From: DATKWV01 sp035529405
GTDB lineage: Bacteria > Planctomycetota > Phycisphaerae > Sedimentisphaerales > Anaerobacaceae
Assembly: GCA_035529405.1 (NCBI GenBank)
Contig: DATKWV010000029.1
Coordinates: 1-5,900 of the forward strand
Reading direction: 5' to 3'
DNA: 5,900 nt
Position numbers and translations under genes: made by a program. The first letter of the stretch is position 1. Every line of letters begins with the position of its first letter. Below, one piece after another: positions 1-5,900 of the stretch. The notes under the pieces were generated by a model that was not told the DNA's origin, searched no databases, and saw only the letters and a list, made by a program, of their open reading frames with translations.

Positions 1-273
1 GACGGCAGATTCAGCGGCGGCACAAGGGGCGCGTGTATAGGTCATATCAGTCCCGAAGCAGCGGTTGGCGGCCCGATAGGATTGTTAGAGAATGGTGACA
101 CAATAGAAATTGATATTGGCAATAACACCATTAACGTAAAACTTTCCGACAGTCAGCTGGCTGAACGCAGGAAGAAATGGAAGCCGCCCCAGCCTCGTAT
201 AAAGCACGGCTGCTTAGCCAAATACGCGGCAATGGCCAGCAGTGCCGACACCGGAGCGGTGCTGAAGTGGTAA
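1..273 (+). CDS. ilvD: Dihydroxy-acid dehydratase, C-terminal part (truncated by window edge)
   Basis: The frame is open from base 1 and ends at TAA 271-273, giving 90 C-terminal residues; about 460 of the usual roughly 550 lie upstream of the window. The opening DGRFSGGTRGACIGHISPEA, followed by GGPIGLLENGD, is the highly conserved IlvD/Edd C-terminal signature, and its FSGG serine belongs to the active-site region. The tail (WKPPQPR, then LAKYAAMASSADTGAV) is also typical of IlvD rather than of 6-phosphogluconate dehydratase. Known role: an iron-sulfur enzyme of the cytoplasm that dehydrates 2,3-dihydroxy-3-methylbutanoate and 2,3-dihydroxy-3-methylpentanoate to the 2-keto acids that lead to valine/leucine and isoleucine. 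The Fe-S cysteines are outside the window and cannot be checked. A 35-base gap with no terminator-like hairpin separates it from the next gene, so co-transcription is possible. Confidence 0.95.
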   Translation, partial: DGRFSGGTRGACIGHISPEAAVGGPIGLLENGDTIEIDIGNNTINVKLSDSQLAERRKKWKPPQPRIKHGCLAKYAAMASSADTGAVLKW

Positions 274-308
274 ACCGGTCGATTATCTTGCGAACTGCAA
301 ATTAAAAT

Positions 309-1259
309 ATGCTTGAAAAAATTCTGTCCTTTTATACCAGACTATTCGTAATCTGGGTGACCATCTTTGCCGTCGTTGCGTACTTTCTGCCGGGGCCGTT
401 CGTGGCTGTCAAGGGCGCGATGAACTGGTTCTTTGCCTTGACCATGTTCGGCATCGGGGCGGTTCTGGAAATAGGCGACTTTAAAAAAATAGCGGCTAAA
501 CCCGGTATCGTTCTGGTCGGCACCTGCGGACAGTTCACGATTATGCCGCTTGGGGCGTTTGTAATTTCCAGGCTGCTCCATCTGCCTCCCGAGGTGACTG
601 TGGGACTAATACTTACCGGTTCTGCGCCCGGCGCTATGGCAAGCAATGTTATGAGCTATTTATCCGGCGCCGACACAGCCTATTCGGTTTCGCTGACAAC
701 CGTTTCGACCCTTCTTTGTCCGGTCCTGACGCCTGGCTTAACTTTGCTTCTGGCAGGTTCGGTCCTTGAAGTTGATTTCTGGGGTATGGTTCTTAGCGTT
801 CTGCAAATGGTCATAGCTCCTTTGTTCGTGGGCTTTATCGTCAGGTACTGGTTAGGCACACGTGTAAAAAAGGTGCTGAGCATTTTTCCTGCGATCTCTG
901 TTACGTTTATTATTTTTATCTGCTCGCTGGTAGTGGCGATGAACAGGGATTATATACTTATGCTGACAGCGGCGATTTTCGCAGCGGTGATTATTTTGAA
1001 CCTTTACGGAATGCTGGCAGGTTACAGCGTCGGCAGAATCTTTCAAATGCATCCCGCAAGAAGAAAGACGCTGGCCATTGAAATCGGGATGCAGAATGCC
1101 GGGCTGGGTACCGTTCTGGCCTTAAAGCACTTTAGCCCGCGAACGGCTGTGCCTGCGGCGGTTTTTGTCTTTGTGTGCATACTTACCGCTTCGGTAATGG
1201 CCGCCCTGTGGCAAACAAACACCCGGCCCCACGATGTAGATAATAATACTGCATATTAG
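309..1259 (+). CDS. Bile acid:sodium symporter (BASS) family transporter
   Basis: This 316-residue protein is strongly hydrophobic, with about nine or ten membrane segments, as expected for the BASS/ASBT fold. Two family signatures are visible. The first crossover region is GSAPGAMASNVMSYLSGAD (residues 104-122), with Asn113. The second is EIGMQNAGLG (258-267), whose Glu258 and Gln262 match positions that bind sodium in bacterial ASBT structures. The family uses a sodium gradient to import organic anions; known substrates include bile acids, pyruvate, other 2-keto acids and ketopantoate. The substrate here cannot be read from sequence. Lying 35 bases after ilvD makes a 2-keto acid or pantothenate-pathway compound plausible, but this is inference only. 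No clear Shine-Dalgarno sequence precedes the ATG (upstream AAATTAAAAT); the start is kept because it sits just ahead of the first membrane segment. The C-terminal tail after Trp301 is short and polar. Confidence 0.88.
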   Translation: MLEKILSFYTRLFVIWVTIFAVVAYFLPGPFVAVKGAMNWFFALTMFGIGAVLEIGDFKKIAAKPGIVLVGTCGQFTIMPLGAFVISRLLHLPPEVTVGLILTGSAPGAMASNVMSYLSGADTAYSVSLTTVSTLLCPVLTPGLTLLLAGSVLEVDFWGMVLSVLQMVIAPLFVGFIVRYWLGTRVKKVLSIFPAISVTFIIFICSLVVAMNRDYILMLTAAIFAAVIILNLYGMLAGYSVGRIFQMHPARRKTLAIEIGMQNAGLGTVLALKHFSPRTAVPAAVFVFVCILTASVMAALWQTNTRPHDVDNNTAY

Positions 1260-1393
1260 CTAAGGCCTATTGCGTTTTGGGCAGTAAAATGTTACAGTGA
1301 AAAATTGTTGATTTTTCGGGCCAGCCGCAAGTTTTTATCCAGCGGGTGATGTGGCCCGCGAAGTGCGGAATATCGATTTCAGGAGACCGAGTT
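1260..1393 (+). promoter_or_regulatory. Leader/intergenic region before asd, possible weak promoter and hairpins
   Basis: This 134-base gap is the longest non-coding stretch in the window. A weak sigma70-like pair is present: TTGCGT (1270-1275), a 17-base spacer and TACAGT (1293-1298), matching consensus at 3 of 6 and 4 of 6 positions. Downstream, several GC-rich segments could pair in mutually exclusive ways: CGGGCC 1317-1322 with GGCCCG 1353-1358, GCGGG 1342-1346 with CCCGC 1355-1359, and CCGC 1325-1328 with GCGG 1342-1345 or 1365-1368. None is followed by a run of T, so there is no standard terminator. The gap is too short and lacks the layout I would expect of a lysine riboswitch. A promoter here would let asd-truA and following genes be expressed separately from ilvD; this is inference. 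Confidence 0.25.
1381..1385 (+). promoter_or_regulatory. Ribosome binding site that fixes the asd start
   Basis: AGGAG lies 8 bases before ATG 1394. The frame remains open further upstream, with ATG codons at 1346 and 1349 that would add 16 residues, but those have no comparable site. The added residues also precede the Rossmann-fold strand that begins family members, so 1394 is preferred. Confidence 0.75.
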
Positions 1394-2395
1394 ATGGGTT
1401 GTAGTCTGGCTGTGGCTGGTGTAACCGGAGCCGTTGGACAGGAATTTCTGAAAATCCTCGAACAACGGGATTTTCCCTTTGAATCCTTAACGATGCTGGC
1501 ATCCAGCCGCTCGGCCGGCAAAAAGATACCGTTCAAAGGTAAAGAGTATGTAGTCCAGCAGTTGACCGACAAAAGCTTCTATAATGTGGATATTGCCCTG
1601 TTCAGTGCAGGCGCTGCCCGAAGCAAAGAGTTCGCCCCGGCGGCGGTAAAGGCCGGCGCGGTGGTGGTCGATAACTCGTCAGCGTTTAGAATGGACCCGG
1701 ATACGCCGCTTGTGATACCGGAAATAAATCCCGAACAGATACAAAATCACAAGGGCATTATCGCCAATCCGAACTGCTCGACTATTATCGGTATTGTACC
1801 CGTCTGGCCGCTGCACAAGGCCAACGCCGTTAAGAGAATGGTCGTAAGCACCTACCAGGCCGCCAGCGGCGCAGGCCAGTCGGCCATGCTCGAACTGGAA
1901 AATCAAAGCCGTGAAATACTCGAAGGCAAAAAGCCGACCTGCAAAGCCTTCCCGTACCAGATAGCATTCAATGTCTTCAGCCATAACAGCAACCTCGACG
2001 CCAACGGTTATAATCTCGAAGAAATGAAAATGGTTTACGAGACACGCAAAATTTTTGACTGTCCCGATATCGCTGTTACCTGTACGTGCATCCGCATCCC
2101 GGTATTCAGGGCGCATTGCGAGAGCATAAACCTCGAGTTCACCGAACCCATCACGCCGGCGCAGGTCAGGGACCTGTTGAGCACCGCGCCGGGTGTGTCG
2201 GTACTCGACGACCGGCAAAACAACCGGTTCCCCATGCCCATCGATGCTACCGGCAGGGACGACATTTTTGTCGGACGAATCCGGCAGGACTTTTCCATAC
2301 CCGAAAACAGGGGCATCAATCTGTGGGTTGCAGGCGACCAGTTGCGAAAAGGAGCTGCGCTTAACGCCATTCAGATTGCCGAAAGACTGCTGTAA
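1394..2395 (+). CDS. asd: Aspartate-semialdehyde dehydrogenase
   Basis: This 333-residue protein has the normal length of the bacterial enzyme. It reduces L-aspartyl-4-phosphate with NADPH to L-aspartate 4-semialdehyde, the branch point to lysine/diaminopimelate, methionine and threonine, in the cytoplasm. Visible motifs in order: nucleotide-binding GVTGAVG (residues 9-15); SSAFRMDPDTPLVIPEIN (95-112), with the phosphate-site arginine; IANPNCST (123-130), where Cys128 is the catalytic nucleophile; TYQAASGAG (153-161); and IRIPVFRAHCE (233-243), where His241 is the expected acid/base residue; then GRIRQD and LWVAGDQLRKGAA near the end. All key residues appear intact. The start is chosen from AGGAG eight bases before ATG; a longer form from 1346 is possible but less likely. 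truA follows after 11 bases, which suggests one transcript. The diaminopimelate branch would supply peptidoglycan precursors. Confidence 0.96.
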   Translation: MGCSLAVAGVTGAVGQEFLKILEQRDFPFESLTMLASSRSAGKKIPFKGKEYVVQQLTDKSFYNVDIALFSAGAARSKEFAPAAVKAGAVVVDNSSAFRMDPDTPLVIPEINPEQIQNHKGIIANPNCSTIIGIVPVWPLHKANAVKRMVVSTYQAASGAGQSAMLELENQSREILEGKKPTCKAFPYQIAFNVFSHNSNLDANGYNLEEMKMVYETRKIFDCPDIAVTCTCIRIPVFRAHCESINLEFTEPITPAQVRDLLSTAPGVSVLDDRQNNRFPMPIDATGRDDIFVGRIRQDFSIPENRGINLWVAGDQLRKGAALNAIQIAERLL

Positions 2396-2406
2396 ATGTT
2401 CCTCAA

Positions 2407-3147
2407 ATGGCCGTTCGCAATATAAAACTGACGATTGCTTATGACGGCAGCAGTTATCACGGCTGGCAGATTCAGCCGGGACAGCAGACCATTCAAGGCC
2501 TGATTACCGATGCAATTTGCGCCTTGACCGGTAGCTGTGTAACTGTCACCGGTGCAAGCAGAACCGATGCCGGTGTAAGCGCGCTGGCACAGGCTGCCCT
2601 TGTGAAGCTCGATACCCCAATCCCCATCGAGAATCTGGCAAAAGCGATTACCGACAGATTGCCGCCCGATATAGCGGTCACCGAAGCAGTTGAAGTCGGC
2701 GATACTTTTGACATCATCGGCGCAGTCAGGAAAAAATTATACCGTTATACCATTTTTACCGGTCCCGTCCGGCCGGTCCTGCAGATAAAGCATTGCTGGC
2801 ATATACCCGCAAAGCTTGACATCGAAGCGATGAAAAGAGCTGCTGAGAGACTTATCGGCAAAAAGGATTTCAGGTCCTTTGCCTCGGCGGCAGACAAAAG
2901 AGAAAGCTCCGTGCGCACAATTTTCAGTTGTGATGTTACCTGCTGCGAAGAATGGGTGTATATTGATGTTGCCGGTGACGGCTTTTTGTATAATATGGTA
3001 CGAAATATCGTGGGCACCCTGGCCGAGGTCGGGCGAGGCAGGTTCAGTGCCGAGAAAATGGACGAAATTATCACCGCAAAGAACCGCACTGCCGCCGGGC
3101 CCATCGCGCCGGCGTCCGGATTGTGTTTAATGTGGATTAAATATTGA
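2407..3147 (+). CDS. truA: tRNA pseudouridine synthase A
   Basis: A 246-residue protein of family-typical length. TruA converts uridines 38-40 of the tRNA anticodon stem-loop to pseudouridine. Recognised landmarks: YDGSSYHGWQIQPGQQTIQG (12-31); the catalytic loop ASRTDAGVSALAQ (50-62), with Asp54 as nucleophile; LYRYTIF (111-117); RPVLQIKHCWHI (122-133); DFRSFAS (154-160); and the C-terminal FLYNMVRNIVGTLAEVGRG (193-211) followed by APASGL. Two positions depart from the common family consensus: Ser replaces the usual His after RTDAGV, and FDIIGAV (101-107) stands where FHARF is usual. The catalytic Asp and fold motifs are kept, so it should be active. No strong Shine-Dalgarno sequence precedes the ATG, which lies 11 bases after the asd stop; translational coupling is likely. 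The next gene overlaps the TGA. Confidence 0.95.
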   Translation: MAVRNIKLTIAYDGSSYHGWQIQPGQQTIQGLITDAICALTGSCVTVTGASRTDAGVSALAQAALVKLDTPIPIENLAKAITDRLPPDIAVTEAVEVGDTFDIIGAVRKKLYRYTIFTGPVRPVLQIKHCWHIPAKLDIEAMKRAAERLIGKKDFRSFASAADKRESSVRTIFSCDVTCCEEWVYIDVAGDGFLYNMVRNIVGTLAEVGRGRFSAEKMDEIITAKNRTAAGPIAPASGLCLMWIKY

Positions 3148-4331
3148 AAATCGTTCACATAATAACTCGACTGATTTTAGGCGGAGCACAGGAAAATACT
3201 CTTATTACCTGCAAACAGCTTTGCCGGCGAGGGCATGATGTTACGCTGATTACAGGCCCGGCCACAGGTCCTGAAGGCAAACTTTTCGAACAGACCAAAA
3301 ACCAGAAGTATAACGTAATCGTAGTACCCGAACTTATCCGTGCCATCTGTCCCCTGTACGATACCATAAGCTACTTCAAGATAAAAAAACATCTAAAGCG
3401 CATAAAACCCGACATCGTGCACACCCACTCGGCCAAGGCCGGCATACTCGGCCGGTTTGCCGCACACAGTCTAAAAAAATCATATTTTCAAAATCGAATC
3501 CCGAAAATTGTGCACTCAATTCACGGCCTGGCCTTTCACCCCTACCAGAGTAGATGGCTTAACAGATTTTACATCGCCGTTGAAAGAGCCGCTGCGAAAC
3601 GAACCGATTTCTTTATCAGCGTAGCAGACGCAATGACAAATCAGGCCCTCGAAGCAGGTATCGGGGCCGACGACCGATTTGTTACCGCCTATTCGGCAAT
3701 CGAGGAAGATGATTTCCTGCAGCCCATTCCAAAAGAGCAAATCGAAGAATTCCGTAAAAATTATGAAATTCCACCCGATGCCGTTGTGTTGATAACAATT
3801 GCAAGGCTTTTTATGCTCAAGGGACACGAATATATTATCGAGTCTGCGACAATACTGTCCCAGCGGTTCAAAAATGCCGTCTGGCTGTTTGTCGGTGACG
3901 GCAATCTGTCCGACAGCTTCAAAAAGCAGGTCAGCAGTCTGGGCCTTGCCGACAGGATAAAGTTCACGGGCCTTCTGCCGCCCAGCCGGATTCCCCTTGC
4001 CATCCAGGCATCGGATATCCTTGTTCACTGTTCGCTGCGGGAAGGCCTTGCGCGCACGCTGCCGCAGGCAATGCTGTGCGGAAAACCCGCAATATCCTTC
4101 GATGTTGACGGCGCAAGAGAAGTGGTCAACGAAAATACCGGCCGCCTTATCGAACCGAAGAATGTTTCGCAGCTGATACAAGCAAGCTCTGAGCTGATAG
4201 AAAACAAGACTCTCAGAGACAAGCTGGGCACCGCAGGCCGGGACTTCGTAAAGGAAAAATTCGCCCCCGAAAAAATGGTTGATACTATCGAATCAGTGTA
4301 TAAAAAACTTACTACGAACAATGAACTATAA
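3144..4331 (+). CDS. Family 4 (GT-B) glycosyltransferase, TTG start
   Basis: This 395-residue protein has the two-domain GT-B layout of family GT4. The N-terminal acceptor domain starts KIVHIITRLILGGAQENT (2-19), with the glycine-rich loop, and continues with DIVHTHSAKAGILGRFAA (90-107) and a conserved HSIHG (124-128). The C-terminal nucleotide-sugar domain has IARLFMLKGHEY (219-230, with Arg221 and Lys226), LFVGDGNL (248-255) and REGLARTLPQAMLCGKPAISFDVDGAREVV (299-328). It probably transfers a sugar from a nucleotide-sugar to a lipid-linked or polysaccharide acceptor on the cytoplasmic side; donor and acceptor are unknown. The usual EX7E motif has Glu300 but Gln308 in the second position. 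Start: TTG at 3144 overlaps the truA stop by four bases; an in-frame TAA at 3138-3140 blocks any longer form, and the first internal Met is at residue 163, so TTG is well supported. It is probably translated by coupling to truA. Confidence 0.9.
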   Translation: MKIVHIITRLILGGAQENTLITCKQLCRRGHDVTLITGPATGPEGKLFEQTKNQKYNVIVVPELIRAICPLYDTISYFKIKKHLKRIKPDIVHTHSAKAGILGRFAAHSLKKSYFQNRIPKIVHSIHGLAFHPYQSRWLNRFYIAVERAAAKRTDFFISVADAMTNQALEAGIGADDRFVTAYSAIEEDDFLQPIPKEQIEEFRKNYEIPPDAVVLITIARLFMLKGHEYIIESATILSQRFKNAVWLFVGDGNLSDSFKKQVSSLGLADRIKFTGLLPPSRIPLAIQASDILVHCSLREGLARTLPQAMLCGKPAISFDVDGAREVVNENTGRLIEPKNVSQLIQASSELIENKTLRDKLGTAGRDFVKEKFAPEKMVDTIESVYKKLTTNNEL

Positions 4332-4346
4332 ACCAAGGACTGAAAA

Positions 4347-4763
4347 ATGAAAAGTTACAGGAAAGAGCTTTGGTTCAATACTAAAAGCAGGCGCCAGTTT
4401 ATTAATATTACGCCGGAAGTTCAGCAGTGTCTGGCCGAAAGCGGCATTAAAGAAGGGTTTGTGCTTTGCAACGCCATGCACATTACCGCAAGCGTGTTTA
4501 TCAACGACGATGAATCCGGCCTGCATAACGATTTCGAGGCCTGGCTGGAAAAGCTCGCGCCCGAGAAGCCTTACAGCCAATACCAGCATAACGGCTTCGA
4601 GGACAACGCCGACGCACATTTGAAGCGTACTATAATGGGCAGGGAAGTGGTCGCGGCCGTTACCGACGGCAAGCTTGACTTCGGACCATGGGAGCAAATC
4701 TTCTACGGTGAGTTCGACGGCAAAAGAAAAAAGAGATTACTTGTGAAAATCATCGGCGAATAA
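4347..4763 (+). CDS. YjbQ/UPF0047 family protein
   Basis: A 138-residue protein of the usual YjbQ length. Conserved blocks are NAMHITASVFINDDESGLHNDF (42-63), DNADAHLKR (86-94) and GPWEQIFYGEFDG (113-125). The histidines at 45, 60 and 91 are likely metal or active-site ligands, judging from family conservation. The family is often annotated as secondary thiamine-phosphate synthase because some members show weak activity of this kind, but the physiological role is not settled and no thiamine genes are nearby. It is a soluble cytoplasmic protein with no signal peptide. AAGGA at 4335-4339 lies 7 bases before the ATG, and the gene starts 15 bases after the glycosyltransferase stop, so it is probably in the same operon. 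The family assignment is firm; the function is open. Confidence 0.93.
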   Translation: MKSYRKELWFNTKSRRQFINITPEVQQCLAESGIKEGFVLCNAMHITASVFINDDESGLHNDFEAWLEKLAPEKPYSQYQHNGFEDNADAHLKRTIMGREVVAAVTDGKLDFGPWEQIFYGEFDGKRKKRLLVKIIGE

Positions 4764-4782
4764 GAGTAACCATTTACTTTCA

Positions 4783-4788
4783 GGGAGG
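4783..4788 (+). promoter_or_regulatory. Strong ribosome binding site of the beta-helix gene
   Basis: GGGAGG lies 8 bases before ATG 4797 and is the best Shine-Dalgarno match in the window. It sets the start of the reading frame that runs off the window end. The 33-base gap after yjbQ shows no terminator. Confidence 0.75.
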
Positions 4789-4796
4789 TATTCAGG

Positions 4797-5900
4797 ATGA
4801 TTGTGCGATGCACGTTTATAAAAGGATTTGTGTGCCTGGTACTTGCAGGATTTTTTCAGGCAGGATGTACTCTCCGGGAGGGACAGGTCAAAAGTGTGGA
4901 GCTAATGACGGGGGACCTGCCTCAATCCTATGTTGTGTATCAGCGCCGCGGGCGCACAGTTGTGCGTGGTTGTATCGACAATCATATACTGGTTCAGGAC
5001 AAGCGGGCAGACGTCGCATTACAAACAGTGATGCGCACCTTGGAATCGCAGGGTGGCGGCAAAGCCCGAATCGAACCCGGCGTGTACATAATTGAAAGCC
5101 CTGTGCGCATTCCCAGCCAGGTGACGGTAGCCGGCAGTGGGCGGGCTACGGTTTTGAAGTTGGGCCAGGCCAATACAGCCGGCGTTGTTTTTATGGTCCA
5201 TACAAAAGAAGCGGTGGTCGTGTCGGATTTGACGCTCCAGGGCATTTCCCGCAGCGATGTTTCGGCAGGTATTGTCCTGCACCATTGTGGCGATTGCGAA
5301 GTCCGGAATATCTATGCACGGGATTTTTCAGGTTATGGTATCTGGGTGCGAAATAATTCTTTTATGAACAAGCTGCTCTGGAACACCACCTCCGGCAATG
5401 ATAAGGCGGGAACCTACCTGCAATCTAATACGGGCAAAGGACGGGGAGGTGATTATGTGCCAAATCTCATAACCGGGTGCACCAGCATTGGAGAGAACGG
5501 ACACGCCTTCGAGCTGGACAAGAGTTTGTGCGTCAATATTGTCGGCTGCCAAGCCTATCAGCCCAAAGGACATGGATTTTATATTCGAAACGGCTCGAAT
5601 AGCACATTGCTGACGGCAAGCCGCTGTTTTCAAGGGTTCAAAAATGCCGTCTTTGCCAGCCGCTCGTTCGAGCTTAATATATCGAGCAATATTTTCTGCT
5701 GGAATCGCGGCCACGGAATTGAATTGGACTTTGTGGTCTGGGCAGCGATAGTGGGCAATGAGGTTATTGATAGCGGCGGGACGATACTACCTCAAAAGTA
5801 TGGGATTTACATGCATAGAGATACCAGGAGCGTGCAGGTTACCGGCAATACCATTTTTAACTGGGAAGGACATACGCCTATGATTTGCGGTGTTTATGAA
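4797..5900 (+). CDS. Secreted right-handed parallel beta-helix protein, probable lipoprotein (3' end outside window)
   Basis: The frame is open from ATG 4797 to the window end (368 codons, no stop). Residues 1-24 form a signal peptide: Arg4 and Lys9, a hydrophobic core FVCLVLAGFF (11-20), then QAGC with Cys24 as the likely lipidated residue, although Gln at -3 is a poor fit to a lipobox. Residues 88-122 (GKARIEPGVYIIESPVRIPS, then VTVAGSGRATVLKLG) match the opening of pectate-lyase-like beta-helix proteins. From about 140 on, coils of about 23 residues recur, such as ITGCTSIGENGHAFEL, IVGCQAYQPKGHGFYI, ISSNIFCWNRGHGIEL and VTGNTIFNWEGH, with Asn or Cys stacked at the same position. Such folds occur in polysaccharide lyases, glycosidases, epimerases and adhesins. 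No catalytic set can be named, and the missing C-terminus may hold further coils. It likely acts at the outer membrane or periplasm on polysaccharide. Cysteine is unusually frequent (12). Confidence 0.8.
   Translation, partial: MIVRCTFIKGFVCLVLAGFFQAGCTLREGQVKSVELMTGDLPQSYVVYQRRGRTVVRGCIDNHILVQDKRADVALQTVMRTLESQGGGKARIEPGVYIIESPVRIPSQVTVAGSGRATVLKLGQANTAGVVFMVHTKEAVVVSDLTLQGISRSDVSAGIVLHHCGDCEVRNIYARDFSGYGIWVRNNSFMNKLLWNTTSGNDKAGTYLQSNTGKGRGGDYVPNLITGCTSIGENGHAFELDKSLCVNIVGCQAYQPKGHGFYIRNGSNSTLLTASRCFQGFKNAVFASRSFELNISSNIFCWNRGHGIELDFVVWAAIVGNEVIDSGGTILPQKYGIYMHRDTRSVQVTGNTIFNWEGHTPMICGVYE

Noticed and set aside
274..308. Possible terminator or promoter between ilvD and the transporter
   Set aside because: No hairpin with a T-run and no convincing -35/-10 pair in 35 bases.
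1289..1300. Tiny frame ATG TTA CAG TGA as an attenuator leader peptide
   Set aside because: Three codons, no ribosome binding site, and no run of regulatory amino-acid codons.
1346..1393. Upstream in-frame extension of asd by 16 residues
   Set aside because: It lacks a ribosome binding site, and the AGGAG before 1394 places the start at the usual N-terminus of the family.
1260..1393. Lysine riboswitch upstream of asd
   Set aside because: The gap is short and I cannot find the multi-helix layout or conserved core; only short stems are present.
1679..2218. Open frame of 179 residues on the - strand
   Set aside because: It is antisense to asd, which has intact catalytic motifs across this stretch; no family resemblance.
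3516..4181. Long open frame of 221 residues on the - strand
   Set aside because: It lies wholly opposite the glycosyltransferase, whose motifs are clear, and its translation shows no recognisable domain.
4808..5095. + strand frame of 95 residues in another phase
   Set aside because: It overlaps the signal peptide and first domain of the beta-helix gene, which has a strong ribosome binding site and family-like sequence.

Overview
The window reads as a compact, same-strand stretch of a chromosome from a Gram-negative-type bacterium. All seven genes lie on the + strand, with gaps of 35, 134, 11, -4, 15 and 33 bases. There is no sign of phage, plasmid, transposon, CRISPR or RNA genes. The last gene encodes a probable lipoprotein. 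Motif variants in TruA (SRTDAGVSA, and an AVRKKLYRY segment in place of the usual FHAR region) and in the glycosyltransferase (EGLARTLPQAM) resemble, from memory, proteins of Planctomycetes, perhaps the Phycisphaerae/Sedimentisphaerales side. That assignment is an inference and needs a database search.

Layout. Bases 1-273 are the C-terminal 90 codons of dihydroxy-acid dehydratase (ilvD), cut by the window edge. Bases 309-1259 encode a bile acid:sodium symporter (BASS) family membrane protein. A 134-base gap with possible leader or promoter structure precedes aspartate-semialdehyde dehydrogenase (asd, 1394-2395). This is followed closely by tRNA pseudouridine synthase A (truA, 2407-3147). A family 4 glycosyltransferase starts with TTG and overlaps the truA stop (3144-4331). 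A YjbQ/UPF0047 protein follows (4347-4763). From 4797 to the window end runs an open, unfinished frame for a secreted right-handed parallel beta-helix protein with a lipoprotein-like signal peptide.

How they fit. ilvD and asd feed amino-acid synthesis (branched-chain and aspartate families), and the BASS protein might move a related 2-keto acid or another organic anion. truA is housekeeping. The glycosyltransferase and the beta-helix lipoprotein point to the cell envelope or extracellular polysaccharide. asd-truA-glycosyltransferase-yjbQ is probably one transcription unit; whether the beta-helix gene is part of it is unclear. I found no convincing novel system. The points most worth checking are the regular ladder in the beta-helix protein, the EX7E-to-EX7Q change in the glycosyltransferase, the variant TruA motifs, and the transporter beside ilvD.
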